Assembly: GCA_020723285.1 (NCBI GenBank)
Contig: DYJE01000020.1
Coordinates: 1 to 64,000, forward strand
Direction: 5' to 3'
DNA from: Desulforapulum autotrophicum
Lineage (GTDB): Bacteria > Desulfobacterota > Desulfobacteria > Desulfobacterales > Desulfolunaceae
Length of the DNA stretch: 64,000 nucleotides
The position numbers and the translations under genes are program-made. Of the stretch, positions 44,314-54,068 are shown in pieces; position 1 is the first letter of the stretch, and each line of letters opens with the position of its first letter. The notes under the pieces are model-generated. The model saw only the letters and a program-made list of their open reading frames with translations, ran no database searches and was not told the DNA's origin.

Positions 44314-44502
44314 TCCATTCCGGCCCATGCTGTTGGGCAGGAAACGGTTGGAATGAATTGAGACGTTATTCTTAATAAAAAAGGAACGGCTGTATTCCCG
44401 TATGATTTTCGGGTTATGGGCTGTTTATTGAGTAAGTTTCGGTTTTCTTTGGCCATTATCTGATAATTAACAAAGTTGAACTAAAAAAGGAGTTTAGGAG
44501 AA

Positions 44503-44793
44503 ATGAAAATCAGACCATTACAGGATCGAATTCTGGTGGAACGTCTTGCAGAAGAAACCAAAACAAAAGGTGGGATCATCATTCCCGACACGGCGAAAGA
44601 AAAACCCGCTGAAGGCACTGTTGTGGCTGTTGGCAAGGGCAGACTCGACAAGGAAGGAAAAGCCATTCCCATGGAACTGAAAGTCGGTGACCGCGTTCTT
44701 TTCAGTAAATACGGCGGAACGGAAGTGAAGCTTGACGGCAAAGAATACCTCATCATGGGACAGGACGACGTCCTTTGCGTGGTTGACGCCTGA
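44503..44793 (+). CDS. groES: Co-chaperonin GroES
   Basis: 96 residues, standard length. [15 protein letters not shown] start, the mobile loop [19 protein letters not shown] (residues about 16-34) and [17 protein letters not shown] are all conserved. It caps GroEL during folding. AGGAG lies seven bases before ATG. No CIRCE element or sigma-32 promoter was found between 44314 and 44502, so control must be different. Confidence 0.98.
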   Translation: MKIRPLQDRILVERLAEETKTKGGIIIPDTAKEKPAEGTVVAVGKGRLDKEGKAIPMELKVGDRVLFSKYGGTEVKLDGKEYLIMGQDDVLCVVDA

Positions 44794-44895
44794 TTTCCCG
44801 CCTGAATCGGAAATGATTTTTTATAGTAAGTGATACAATACGTTTTATACAGAAAACTCATCTAACGAATACGAACATACGGAGGTTCTGATACC

Positions 44896-46539
44896 ATGGC
44901 TAAACAGATTATTTATGATGCCAAAGCCCGTGCAGCGATGCTTCAGGGTGTTAAAACTCTTGCCAACGCTGTAGCCGTCACTCTTGGTCCCAAAGGCCGT
45001 AACGTTGTCATCGACAAATCATGGGGTTCTCCCACCGTGACCAAAGACGGTGTGACCGTGGCCAAGGAAATCGAACTGGAAGACAAGTTCGAAAACATGG
45101 GTGCCCAGATGGTCAAGGAAGTGGCCAGCAAAACAAGCGATACCGCCGGTGACGGAACCACCACCGCCACGGTTCTTGCAAGAGCTATTTATGATGAAGG
45201 TCAGAAACTCGTGGTGGCCGGTAACAATCCCATGGCCATCAAACGCGGGATCGACAAAGCCATCGAAGCGGCCGTGAAAGAGCTGGCCAAAATGAGCAAG
45301 CCCACCAAAGATCAGAGTGAAATCGCACAGGTCGGCACCATCTCCGCCAACAGCGACACCACCATCGGCAACATCATCGCAGAAGCCATGAGCAAAGTGG
45401 GCAAAGAAGGCGTCATCACCGTTGAAGAAGCCAAATCCATGGACACCACCCTCGATGTTGTTGAAGGTATGCAGTTCGACCGCGGTTACCTTTCTCCCTA
45501 TTTCGTCACCGATACCGAAAAAATGACCGCCTCTCTGGACGGCCCGTTCATTCTTCTGTGTGAAAAGAAAGTCAGCAACATGAAAGACCTTCTGCCCATT
45601 CTGGAGCAAGTGGCCAAAACCGGCAAACCGTTGGTGATCATCGCAGAAGACGTGGACGGCGAAGCTCTCGCCACTCTCGTTGTCAACAAACTCCGCGGCA
45701 CCATCAGTGTTGCGGCTGTGAAAGCTCCCGGTTTCGGTGACAGACGCAAGGCCATGCTTGAAGACATCGCCATCCTCACCGGTGGTCAGGTGATTTCCGA
45801 AGATCTGGGCGTGAAACTTGAAAGCATCACCCTGGACGGATTGGGAAGAGCCAAGAGCGTCATCATCGATAAAGACAACACCACCATCATCGACGGTGCC
45901 GGTTCCCGTGAAGCTTTGGAAGGCCGCGTAAAAATGATCCGCGCCCAGGCCGAAGAAACCACCTCTGACTATGACCGTGAAAAACTTCAGGAACGTCTTG
46001 CCAAACTTATCGGCGGCGTGGCCGTGATCAGCGTTGGCGCAGCCACCGAAGTTGAAATGAAAGAAAAGAAAGCCAGAGTGGAAGACGCATTGAACGCCAC
46101 TCGCGCTGCGGTTGAAGAAGGCATCGTTCCCGGCGGCGGCGTGGCCCTGGTCCGCTGCATCGACACCCTTTCCAAACTTAAGGTGAAAGCCGAAGAAAAA
46201 CTGGGTGTGAGAGTGGTGATGAAAGCCATTGAAGAACCCCTGAGAATGATCGCCAACAACGCCGGTGTTGAAGGCTCCGTGGTTCTCAACAAAGTGATCG
46301 AAGGCAAGGAAGGCTTTGGTTACAACGCAGCCACCGACACCTATGAAGATCTTATCGCCGCTGGCGTCATCGATCCCACCAAAGTGGTCCGCTTCGCCCT
46401 TCAGAATGCGGGCAGCGTGGCTTCCGTCATGATTACCACCGAAGCGATGATCTCTGATCTTCCTGACAAGAAAGAACCCCCGATGCCTGGTGGAGCACCC
46501 GGCATGGGCGGAATGGGCGGCATGGGCGGCATGATGTAA
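44896..46539 (+). CDS. groEL: Chaperonin GroEL
   Basis: 547 residues. Start [21 protein letters not shown] site [11 protein letters not shown] (about 86-96), and the C-terminal Gly-Gly-Met tail ([10 protein letters not shown]). Together with GroES it folds cytosolic proteins. It is 102 bases downstream of groES and is closed by a terminator. Codon usage is biased as for highly expressed genes (many AAA and CTT/CTC, GGC). Confidence 0.99.
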   Translation: MAKQIIYDAKARAAMLQGVKTLANAVAVTLGPKGRNVVIDKSWGSPTVTKDGVTVAKEIELEDKFENMGAQMVKEVASKTSDTAGDGTTTATVLARAIYDEGQKLVVAGNNPMAIKRGIDKAIEAAVKELAKMSKPTKDQSEIAQVGTISANSDTTIGNIIAEAMSKVGKEGVITVEEAKSMDTTLDVVEGMQFDRGYLSPYFVTDTEKMTASLDGPFILLCEKKVSNMKDLLPILEQVAKTGKPLVIIAEDVDGEALATLVVNKLRGTISVAAVKAPGFGDRRKAMLEDIAILTGGQVISEDLGVKLESITLDGLGRAKSVIIDKDNTTIIDGAGSREALEGRVKMIRAQAEETTSDYDREKLQERLAKLIGGVAVISVGAATEVEMKEKKARVEDALNATRAAVEEGIVPGGGVALVRCIDTLSKLKVKAEEKLGVRVVMKAIEEPLRMIANNAGVEGSVVLNKVIEGKEGFGYNAATDTYEDLIAAGVIDPTKVVRFALQNAGSVASVMITTEAMISDLPDKKEPPMPGGAPGMGGMGGMGGMM

Positions 46540-46574
46540 CAACGCCGTGATCAACCGGCCTGCATGATACAGTT

Positions 46575-46601
46575 AAAGCCCCCGCTGGCCGGGGGCTTTT
46601 T
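46575..46601 (+). terminator. Terminator of the groES-groEL operon
   Basis: GCCCCCG (46578-46584) and CGGGGGC (46590-46596) with flanking AAA/TTT pairs and a run of five T. It separates the chaperonin genes from tolQ. Confidence 0.92.
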
Positions 46602-46707
46602 CTTTTGTTTCTCTTGACAGGCACCCTCAGCTTGTATAGATTTCATCACCCTTGCTACAATGGGCTGTCCAACCAAAGACGTCAACGCAGTCGGAGAGCG
46701 TTAAAAC

Positions 46708-47436
46708 ATGGCTCATGAATCCATAGGTATCCTTCACACCATCCTGAGCGCCAGTCTGGTGGTCAAGCTGGTTCTACTTGTTCTTCTGGGTTTTTCCGCC
46801 ACATCCTGGACCATCATCATCATCAAATTCAGGCTGATCGGCAGGGCTCAGAAAGAAACTCTGTATTTCATCGACACGTTCTGGAAAAGCAAGAACCTTT
46901 CCGACGCTTATTCCAAAGCCCGCCAGTTGCAGGAAAGCTATGTGGCGCGGGTGTTCAGGAACGTCTATATGGAGTTGAAGCGGATCACCGGAACGGCTGT
47001 GGGCCAGGACACCCTGGGCAGCCAGAACGGCGGACCGTCACTTGACTACCGATCCGGCGTGGAGCACATGAGACGGGCGTTGAGGAAAGCCACCAGCGAG
47101 GAAGTGACCCGGATGGCGCAGCTCATTCCCTTTCTTGCCACAGCCGGAAGCACGGCCCCGTTCATCGGCCTTTTCGGAACGGTATGGGGCATTATGACGT
47201 CGTTTCAGGGTATCGCCAACAAGGGTTCGGCCAATCTGGCGGTGGTGGCCCCCGGTATCGCCGAGGCGCTTATCGCGACGGCCATCGGTCTTGCCGTGGC
47301 CATTCCGTCGGTCATCGCCTTCAATTATTTTTCCCAGAAAATCAGGATCATCGATTCGGATCTTCAGAATTTTTCATCGGATATTCTGAACATCGTGGAA
47401 CGTGACATCTTCAGACCCAAGGGAGACGGCCGATGA
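46708..47436 (+). CDS. tolQ: Tol-Pal system protein TolQ
   Basis: 242 residues of the MotA/TolQ/ExbB family. Three helices: near the N-terminus (LVVKLVLLVLLGFSATSWT), middle (MAQLIPFLATAGSTAPFIGLFGTVWGIM, read as shorter parts) and the third (IAEALIATAIGLAVAIPSVIAFNYF). The GLFGTVWGIM signature is present. With TolR it forms the proton-driven motor of the Tol system. Overlaps tolR by four bases. Confidence 0.95.
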   Translation: MAHESIGILHTILSASLVVKLVLLVLLGFSATSWTIIIIKFRLIGRAQKETLYFIDTFWKSKNLSDAYSKARQLQESYVARVFRNVYMELKRITGTAVGQDTLGSQNGGPSLDYRSGVEHMRRALRKATSEEVTRMAQLIPFLATAGSTAPFIGLFGTVWGIMTSFQGIANKGSANLAVVAPGIAEALIATAIGLAVAIPSVIAFNYFSQKIRIIDSDLQNFSSDILNIVERDIFRPKGDGR

Positions 47437-47852
47437 TCGTTGGCGGCGGCGACAATCAGCTGATGTCCGAAATCAACGTGACACCTTTTGTGGACGTCAT
47501 GCTTGTTCTTCTGATCATTTTCATGGTGGCGGCCCCCATGATGACCCAGGGTGTGGACGTGGCTCTGCCCGAAGTGAAGGCCGAATCCCTGCCCCAGGAC
47601 GACGAGGTTCCCTTTGTCGTCAGTGTGGACAAGGACGGCAAGGTTTTTATCAACGAGTTCGAGGTGAACCGTGGGGGGCTCAACAAAAAACTCGTGGCGA
47701 TTTTCCGGGAAAAACCCACTGAAAAAGTGTTTCTCCGGGCTGACAAGCGTGTTCCTTACGGAACGGTGATGGACGTGATGGCCCAGATCCGGGGAGCGGG
47801 AATCGAGAAATTAGGAATGATCACGGATCCCGCTTCTGAAAAACAGCAGTAA
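47433..47852 (+). CDS. tolR: Tol-Pal system protein TolR
   Basis: 139 residues of the ExbD/TolR family: short cytoplasmic start, one helix with the key Asp (INVTPFVDVMLVLLIIFMV), and periplasmic domain (VALPEVKAE, VFLRADKRVPYG). ATGA overlap with tolQ. The Asp in PFVDVML is the proton-path residue. Confidence 0.95.
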   Translation: MIVGGGDNQLMSEINVTPFVDVMLVLLIIFMVAAPMMTQGVDVALPEVKAESLPQDDEVPFVVSVDKDGKVFINEFEVNRGGLNKKLVAIFREKPTEKVFLRADKRVPYGTVMDVMAQIRGAGIEKLGMITDPASEKQQ

Positions 47853-47874
47853 CGCGGGGATTGACAGTCGAGTC

Positions 47875-48777
47875 ATGAACAGAACCACGGCCTTCGACAA
47901 CAGGGACCCCCTTGACTCCAGCGACTGGATGATCGGAATCGGCGTGTCCGTTCTGATCCATCTTCTGGTGGGCGCCTCATTTTTCATTTTTCCTCATTTT
48001 GGAGCTGACCCAAAATCCATTACCCCTTTGAATGCCATTGACGTTGATCTGGCCTATCTTCCCGCATCCATGGGTAAACCCGATGCCACAGGCGGTGAAA
48101 AAGGGTTTGATGATCCGGCTCCGCCCCCACCCGCAGAAAAGGTCGTTGAGACACCGCCGGCGGAACCTGAAAAAATCACTCCGCCCCCCAAAGCCGAGCC
48201 TGCTGAAAAACCCGTGATCAAGGATGATTCGGCCATTTCACTTAAAAAAGACAAGGTTCCTCCCAGAAAAAAAGATGACACGAAGAAAAACCCCAGCGAG
48301 GAAGAGCTGATCAGCAAGGCCATCCGTAAGGTTGAAAAGAACATCGGTGCACCGGCTGAAGAAGCGAATCCTCTGGCAGACCGGTTAAAACGCATGGCCA
48401 GGGAAGCGGATGAAGGGCAGGGCGGACCTAAGGGGAACGGCGGTACAGCGGACGGTGAGCAGGCCGAGTCGGGTCTGAACGCCACCCTTATTGACCGGTA
48501 CAAAATTTTCGTAAAAACCCAGGTCAGTGAGAACTGGGCCTTTTCACAGCATCTTACCGGTGGGAAAAAGAGTCTGGAAACCTGGGTGAGCTTCGAAGTT
48601 CTGCCCAACGGCGATATCAAGGACGTTACCGTCACCAAGCGTTCCGGCAACGATTACATGGACAGCGCCGCCACCATGGCGATTCTGAAATCGAGTCCTG
48701 TGCGGCCACACCCGCCCGGACTTAACAGAACATCCATCAAGATGGGTTTCAAATTCAAACCCAATGAACTGAACTGA
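47875..48777 (+). CDS. tolA: TolA/TonB-like protein of the Tol-Pal system
   Basis: 300 residues: N-terminal helix (DWMIGIGVSVLIHLLVGASFFIF, read in parts), a Pro/Lys/Glu-rich periplasmic spacer (PPPPAEKV ... PPRKKDDTKKNPS) and a C-terminal TonB/TolA-type domain (LETWVSFEVLPNGDIKDVTV ... SGNDYMDSAATMAILKSSP). It links TolQR at the inner membrane to Pal and TolB. Start ATG 47875. The stop overlaps tolB (TGATG). Confidence 0.88.
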   Translation: MNRTTAFDNRDPLDSSDWMIGIGVSVLIHLLVGASFFIFPHFGADPKSITPLNAIDVDLAYLPASMGKPDATGGEKGFDDPAPPPPAEKVVETPPAEPEKITPPPKAEPAEKPVIKDDSAISLKKDKVPPRKKDDTKKNPSEEELISKAIRKVEKNIGAPAEEANPLADRLKRMAREADEGQGGPKGNGGTADGEQAESGLNATLIDRYKIFVKTQVSENWAFSQHLTGGKKSLETWVSFEVLPNGDIKDVTVTKRSGNDYMDSAATMAILKSSPVRPHPPGLNRTSIKMGFKFKPNELN

Positions 48778-50138
48778 TGAAGGATACGATTATGGAATAC
48801 AGCAAGGTCCGGTGGGTAGGATTGGTACTGATCCTTATGGCCGCATGGATAATTCCGGGAACGGGTCTGACCCAGGAAGATGACGAATACATCACCATCA
48901 CGGACCCGTCCATGAAAAAGGCCCCCATCGCCATCCCCAGGCTGAAGGTCCTCTCCGGCTCAAAAACCGAGACGGATCTTTCCGCCGACGCGTCGAAAAC
49001 CCTGTCCGACATGCTGGATTACACGGGGTATTTCAAGATCATCGACCATGCGGCTTTTCTCGAAGAGCCTTCGGCCAAGGGTGTGGATCTTCCCAGCATC
49101 AATTTCAGGAGCTGGACCACCATCGGCTCGGAACTTCTGGTCACCGGCAGCGTTCTGGAGAACAAGGGCGACATCACCGTTGATTTTTACCTGTACGATG
49201 TGGCCAGAACCAACCTGCTTGCGTCCAAACGTTACCGCGGGAAAACCGCCAATTTAAGGGAAATCGCCCGACGCTTCGGCATGGAAATCTTGAGGAAATT
49301 CACCGGCGGCGATGGGATTTTTTTCAGCCGTCTCGCTTTTGCGTCGACGGGAACGGGGAACAAGGAGATCTATGTGTGCGAATTCGACGGAGCCATCCCC
49401 AAGCAGGCCACCCGCACCCGGAGCATCACCCTGTCACCGGCCTGGTCATCCGACGGGACGATGATCGCCTACACGTCGTATCAGAAAGGCAAGCCGGATA
49501 TTTATGTGAAAAACCTGGTGACGGGTGCCGTCTCCCTGGTGACTTCCATGAAAGGGACGAACATCACTCCGGCATGGGTTCCGGGCACAGGCGATATTGC
49601 GGCATCTCTTTCCTACAAAGGTGGACAGGGAATTTATCTGTTGACCCCGGAAGGTAAAATTCGTAAAAGAATAACGAATAAATGGAGTGAATGGGGTATC
49701 GATGTGTCACCTTCTTTTTCTCCGGACGGGAAGAACATGGCTTTTGTGTCGAACCGTTCGGGCACTCCCCAGATCTTTGTCCAGAACATGGATTCAGGCA
49801 GCGTCAAGCGATTGACGTACCAGGGAAAATACAACACTTCCCCGGCCTGGTCTCCCACAGGAAAGAAAATCGCCTATGCCGGTCTTTCCGGCAGCCGTTA
49901 TCAGATTTTCGTTATAGACGCCGGGGGCGGTGAGGCGGACCAGCTTACGAACAGCGCCGGCGACAATGAGTCGCCTGCCTGGGCTCCGGACGGAAGCATG
50001 ATCGCATTTTCATCCACTCGGGAGGGGGCGTCAAAGATCTATGTGATGACGGCATTTGGTACGGAACAGCGGAAACTCCTGGATTTGCCGGGGGAACAGT
50101 CAAATCCGAGATGGTCAGCGAATACTATTAATAAATAA
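48777..50138 (+). CDS. tolB: Tol-Pal system periplasmic protein TolB
   Basis: 453 residues with signal peptide (GLVLILMAAWIIPGTGLTQ), an N-terminal TolB domain (KVLSGSKTETDLSADASKTL, TGYFKIIDHAAFLEE) and a beta-propeller with repeated 'SPAWSxDGxxIAYxS' units (LSPAWSSDGTMIAYTS; SPSFSPDGKNMAFVSN; SPAWSPTGKKIAYAG; SPAWAPDGSMIAFSS). It binds Pal in the periplasm. Overlaps tolA by one base. Confidence 0.95.
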   Translation: MKDTIMEYSKVRWVGLVLILMAAWIIPGTGLTQEDDEYITITDPSMKKAPIAIPRLKVLSGSKTETDLSADASKTLSDMLDYTGYFKIIDHAAFLEEPSAKGVDLPSINFRSWTTIGSELLVTGSVLENKGDITVDFYLYDVARTNLLASKRYRGKTANLREIARRFGMEILRKFTGGDGIFFSRLAFASTGTGNKEIYVCEFDGAIPKQATRTRSITLSPAWSSDGTMIAYTSYQKGKPDIYVKNLVTGAVSLVTSMKGTNITPAWVPGTGDIAASLSYKGGQGIYLLTPEGKIRKRITNKWSEWGIDVSPSFSPDGKNMAFVSNRSGTPQIFVQNMDSGSVKRLTYQGKYNTSPAWSPTGKKIAYAGLSGSRYQIFVIDAGGGEADQLTNSAGDNESPAWAPDGSMIAFSSTREGASKIYVMTAFGTEQRKLLDLPGEQSNPRWSANTINK

Positions 50139-50162
50139 TCATCAAGAAACTGGAGGTACGAC

Positions 50163-50753
50163 ATGAACAAAAAACGGTCCATCACATTCTGCCTGGTCTG
50201 CATGATTCTGTCGATCATGCTTGTTGCATCCTGCGGAAAGAAAAAAGTGGAAACAGATCCGGCTGCGGCAACGACGACAGACACGGCGGCTGACACCAAA
50301 ACGACAGACGATGCGGCGGCCGCTTCGGCTGATGCAGCCACAGATGAAGGAACGGCTGCGGTGGCTGGGGATGATACGGCCACCACCAAAGAAACGGCCC
50401 ATGTTGCCCATATGGGAGATAAAACGAATGTTTCCGATATTTTCTTCGATTATGACAGCTCGGAAATCCTCAGCGGTGAAACAGCAGCCCTTGAAGCCAA
50501 GGCTGCCTGGCTGAAATCCAACCCCAAAGCGAAAACCACCATCGAGGGGCACTGCGACGAACGCGGAACCAGCGAATACAACCTGGCCTTAGGTGACAGA
50601 CGTGCGGCCCGTGCGAAAAGCTTCCTCGAAAAACTGGGAATTTCAGCTGATCGGATGGAAACGGTGAGTTACGGTGAAGAAAAACCCGCTGTGGTCGGTC
50701 ATACCGAAGAAGCCTGGTCAAAAAACAGAAGGGCTCATTTCTCGGACAAGTAG
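50163..50753 (+). CDS. pal: Peptidoglycan-associated lipoprotein Pal
   Basis: 196 residues. Lipobox LVASCGKKK (Cys24), an Ala/Thr/Asp-rich spacer of about 55 residues, and an OmpA-like C-terminal domain with IFFDYDSSEI, GHCDERGTSEYNLALGDRRA and NRRAHF. It anchors the outer membrane to peptidoglycan. GGAGG precedes ATG. The long, low-complexity Ala-Thr spacer is longer than in E. coli Pal. Confidence 0.95.
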   Translation: MNKKRSITFCLVCMILSIMLVASCGKKKVETDPAAATTTDTAADTKTTDDAAAASADAATDEGTAAVAGDDTATTKETAHVAHMGDKTNVSDIFFDYDSSEILSGETAALEAKAAWLKSNPKAKTTIEGHCDERGTSEYNLALGDRRAARAKSFLEKLGISADRMETVSYGEEKPAVVGHTEEAWSKNRRAHFSDK

Positions 50754-50788
50754 TCTGTGAGGCCTGAAGATTTAGACATATTGGGCGG

Positions 50789-50806
50789 GCGGTGGAATTC
50801 CACCGC
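50789..50806 (+). other. Hairpin between pal and cpoB
   Basis: GCGGTGGAATTCCACCGC is a perfect 18-base palindrome (50789-50806) 35 bases after pal. No T-run directly follows (CGTCACGTGTTTT), so it may be a weak terminator or mRNA-stabilising hairpin between tol genes. Confidence 0.5.
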
Positions 50807-50900
50807 TCGTCACGTGTTTTAGCGACGGTTTTTTTATGTGGCCGGGCCTTTCCCTGTGAAAGGCCTGATGTACTTTTGTTTTGATGGAACAGGGGATGTT

Positions 50901-51707
50901 ATGATTGGACGTGTGACACTTGTGTTTTTATGTTTAGCCCTGGCACAGGGGTGCGCCATGCGCCGTGACGTCGTGTTTCTCGATGAACGCATCGACGGTG
51001 TGGAAACGCTGATTTCAAAACAAAAGACCCAGACGGACGAAGCGGATACGGCCATAAGGAAAGAGTACGCAAAGCTCAGCAACGATATGGAAAATCTTGC
51101 CGAGCAGGTCCGCAAGGTCGATGGGAAAGCTGATGAGAAACTCTACGCCATTGAAAAGAAAAGTGTAACTCCCGCCAAACTTAAAACAGAGCTTGATCGC
51201 ATCGAGGCATTGATCACGGACATTTCCCTTAGGCTCACGAACCTCGAAAAAACCATTGCCTATGACAAAGCCGAGGCGAAAAAAAATGCCGCTGCAGCCG
51301 ACGTTCCAGCTGACGGGAATGGGGCGTCAGCCGAGGCGGCCTCGGACATACGGCTTTATGATGAGGCTCTGAAAGCCCTTGAAAAAAATGACACCAAAGG
51401 CGCACGGGAGAAGCTGACGGTTCTGATGAAGGATTTTCCTCAGTCCAAACACGCGGATAACGCACAGTTCTGGATCGGCGAGACCTACTACAGGGAAAAA
51501 TGGTATCAGAAAGCCATCCTCGAATACCAGAAGGTCATCGAAAATTATCCCCGAGGTGTCAAAGTCCCGGCCGCCTACCTGAAGCAGGGACTGGCGTTTT
51601 TTGAACTCAAGGAAGCCGATAACGCCAAACTGATTCTCAATCAGCTGGTCAAGAAATTCCCCGATTCTTCGGAAGCCGCCGTGGCCAGGAAGAAGCTCGG
51701 CCGATGA
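50901..51707 (+). CDS. cpoB: Cell division coordinator CpoB (YbgF)
   Basis: 268 residues from ATG 50901 after CAGGGGATG; the frame runs 21 codons further up without support. Lipobox-like LALAQGC at the signal end (unlike E. coli CpoB, which is soluble), a coiled-coil trimerisation segment (about 40-100), and three C-terminal TPRs (LYDEALKALEKNDTKGAREK; ADNAQFWIGETYYREKWYQK; VPAAYLKQGLAFFELKEADN). It closes the tol operon and overlaps ruvC by four bases. Confidence 0.9.
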   Translation: MIGRVTLVFLCLALAQGCAMRRDVVFLDERIDGVETLISKQKTQTDEADTAIRKEYAKLSNDMENLAEQVRKVDGKADEKLYAIEKKSVTPAKLKTELDRIEALITDISLRLTNLEKTIAYDKAEAKKNAAAADVPADGNGASAEAASDIRLYDEALKALEKNDTKGAREKLTVLMKDFPQSKHADNAQFWIGETYYREKWYQKAILEYQKVIENYPRGVKVPAAYLKQGLAFFELKEADNAKLILNQLVKKFPDSSEAAVARKKLGR

Positions 51708-52246
51708 ATGGGGAAGGCAAGCTGAAAGGCACGACAACGGTTATCGGTATCGATCCGGGTCTGGCCGATACGGGGGTGGGGATCGTTTGTGGAACCGCTC
51801 TCAATGTCCGATCGTATTCCTTCGGAAGTATCGTGACCCGGAAAGAGGATTCAACCGCTGTCAGGCTTGACAGAATTTATTCTAAAATCAAGGGGCTTAT
51901 CGATACCCACCGCCCCGACCTGATGGTTGTGGAGGATGTGTTCTCCCTTGAACGTTATCCGAAATCGGGCATTCTTCTGGGAAAAGTCATCGGGGTCATT
52001 CTCCTTTCAGCGGCCCATGCGGGTCTTGCAACCGTCGAGATTCCCGTACGAGAATCGAAAAAAATCCTTTCAGGCAACGGCAATGCCGGGAAAGACCAGC
52101 TTGAGCAAGCCGTCCGCCGTTATTTGAACCATGGTGGGCCCATCAGGCCTTATCACGCCTCGGATGCCCTGGCCCTGGCGCTGATCGGGCTTTTCAGGTA
52201 CGAACGACGTGAATCCGGGGAAAACGAAAGACATCGAAGCCCATGA
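51704..52246 (+). CDS. ruvC: Crossover junction endodeoxyribonuclease RuvC
   Basis: 180 residues. VIGIDPGLADTGVGIV holds the first catalytic Asp, VVEDVFSLE the Glu, and YHASDALALALIG the last Asp. It cuts Holliday junctions. ATGA overlaps at both ends (with cpoB and ruvA) show tight coupling. Confidence 0.96.
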   Translation: MNGEGKLKGTTTVIGIDPGLADTGVGIVCGTALNVRSYSFGSIVTRKEDSTAVRLDRIYSKIKGLIDTHRPDLMVVEDVFSLERYPKSGILLGKVIGVILLSAAHAGLATVEIPVRESKKILSGNGNAGKDQLEQAVRRYLNHGGPIRPYHASDALALALIGLFRYERRESGENERHRSP

Positions 52247-52863
52247 TCGCTTACCTTGAAGGAACCATCATCAGCCGTGACGAAGACCGGATCGTACTCC
52301 TTGTGAACCATGTGGGCTACGAGATCCTGTTGCCGGCCCACATCATGGAAGGGTTGAAGGACAGTCCCCTCGATGGGATACACGCCTTTCACATTTATTA
52401 CCACCAGACCGAACGTCAGCCCAAACCCGTGCTCATCGGATTCAATCTTGAGGCTGAAAAGGAATTTTTTCAGTCGTTTATCACCGTCGAAGCCATCGGT
52501 CCCCTGAAAGCCGTGAAAGCCATGACCCTGCCGGTCAGAGACATTGCAAGAGCCATTGAAAACAAGGATGTGGGGGTCCTCCAGAAGCTGAGCGGTATCG
52601 GTAACCGGACAGCCCAGAAAATCATCGCGACCCTTGAAGGAAAAATGGGCAAGTTCGCTCTGATTCATCCTGGTGAGCGTCAGAAGGAACAAGGCCCTGT
52701 TCCGGATTTCACCGAGATGGTTCTCACGGTATTGACGAACCAGCTGGGTTACAAACCCGCCGACGCCCGGCGGATGGTCACCGAGGCCATGGAGCGGAAT
52801 CCGGATATCGCAACGCCCGAAGAACTGTTCGATGAAGTGTACCGGGGGGAGAAGAATCCATGA
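52243..52863 (+). CDS. ruvA: Holliday junction helicase subunit RuvA
   Basis: 206 residues with the N-terminal OB fold (IAYLEGTIISRDEDRIVLLV), two helix-hairpin-helix motifs in the middle (LQKLSGIGNRTAQKIIATL) and the C-terminal RuvB-binding domain (MVLTVLTNQLGYKPADARRM). Tetramer clamps four-way junctions. Followed by ruvB after 114 bases. Confidence 0.95.
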   Translation: MIAYLEGTIISRDEDRIVLLVNHVGYEILLPAHIMEGLKDSPLDGIHAFHIYYHQTERQPKPVLIGFNLEAEKEFFQSFITVEAIGPLKAVKAMTLPVRDIARAIENKDVGVLQKLSGIGNRTAQKIIATLEGKMGKFALIHPGERQKEQGPVPDFTEMVLTVLTNQLGYKPADARRMVTEAMERNPDIATPEELFDEVYRGEKNP

Positions 52864-52977
52864 TGGCCATGGGACATCTTTTTGGCGAGGAACCCGCAAC
52901 GAATGATGAAGGATGACGTTTGTCTCTCCATGTCGATTTTACATAAACTCAACAGGATACCGAAACGGATATGACCC

Positions 52978-54018
52978 ATGGGTGAAGATGTTTTAACGTT
53001 TTCCTCTGAAAAAAAGGGGATTCTCACGGAAAAGAAGGTGCTCCAGGATGAAAGCCAGGACATCCTTTCCCTTCGCCCTTCGTCGTTCGATGATTACGTG
53101 GGCCAGAAAGAAACGGTGGAGACCCTGAAAATAGCCATCCAGGCGGCCAAGATGAGGGGTGAGCCCATCGAGCATGTATTGTTTCACGGCCCACCCGGTC
53201 TTGGCAAAACAACTCTGGCCCACATTATCGCCAACGAAATGGGCGGGGAACTGACCATCACGTCCGGACCGGCTCTTGAAAAAGGGGGCGACCTTATCGG
53301 AGTCCTCACCCGCCTTGAACAGGGCGACATTCTTTTTATCGATGAAATCCACAGGCTTCCCAAGACGGTTGAAGAATTCCTCTACCCGGCCATGGAGGAT
53401 TTTTCCATCGATTTCGTGTTCGACAAAGGGGTTCATGCCAGAAGCCACCGTTTCAGGCTCAAGCAGTTCATTCTCGTCGGCGCCACTACCCGTGTGGGGC
53501 TTTTGTCTTCGCCATTGAGGGACAGGTTCGGGATTTTCAGAAGCCTTGATTTTTATACCGATGAAGATCTGATCAAAATCACCCGGCGTTCGGCGTTTCT
53601 GTTGGGGGCCAGGATCGACGACGACGGAGCTTTTGAGCTGGCCCGGCGATCCAGGGGAACCCCCAGGATTCTCAACCGGTTGCTCAAGCGGGTTCGAGAT
53701 TACGCCCAGGTAAGGTCAGACGGCTCACTGACCCGGAAAACCGTCGAGGACGCTCTGGCCCTTGAAGGGGTGGACGACATGGGGCTGACCAATCTGGACC
53801 GGAGTTTTTTGAGAACGATCATCGAATACTACCGTGGCGGCCCCGTAGGCATTGAAGCCATCGCCGCCACGCTTCAGGAGGAGACGGACACCCTGGTGGA
53901 CGTGGTGGAACCCTATCTTCTCAAAATCGGAATGCTTACCCGGACATCTTCCGGCCGCAAGGCCTCGGAGTCGGCCTACAGGCATCTGAAGTTCCCATAC
54001 CAGCGGACATTGTTTTAA
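52978..54018 (+). CDS. ruvB: Holliday junction helicase subunit RuvB
   Basis: 346 residues: Walker [10 protein letters not shown], Walker [10 protein letters not shown], sensor [19 protein letters not shown] with the arginine finger, and C-terminal winged helix ([21 protein letters not shown]). Motor for branch migration with RuvA. The N-terminal extension (about 18 residues before [15 protein letters not shown]) is normal. Confidence 0.97.
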   Translation: MGEDVLTFSSEKKGILTEKKVLQDESQDILSLRPSSFDDYVGQKETVETLKIAIQAAKMRGEPIEHVLFHGPPGLGKTTLAHIIANEMGGELTITSGPALEKGGDLIGVLTRLEQGDILFIDEIHRLPKTVEEFLYPAMEDFSIDFVFDKGVHARSHRFRLKQFILVGATTRVGLLSSPLRDRFGIFRSLDFYTDEDLIKITRRSAFLLGARIDDDGAFELARRSRGTPRILNRLLKRVRDYAQVRSDGSLTRKTVEDALALEGVDDMGLTNLDRSFLRTIIEYYRGGPVGIEAIAATLQEETDTLVDVVEPYLLKIGMLTRTSSGRKASESAYRHLKFPYQRTLF

Positions 54019-54068
54019 CAGTAACCAGCCCATGTCAGGATTATGGGGCATCAAGGAAAGGAGAAACA

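Noticed and set aside
44314-44502. CIRCE element or sigma-32 promoter in front of groES
   Set aside because: I looked for the TTAGCACTC/GAGTGCTAA inverted repeat and for heat-shock promoter boxes and saw neither.
45019-46554. Minus-strand frame of 511 codons opposite groEL
   Set aside because: Mirror frame of the strongly biased groEL codons, a known artefact, giving a His/Phe/Gly-rich product without domain.
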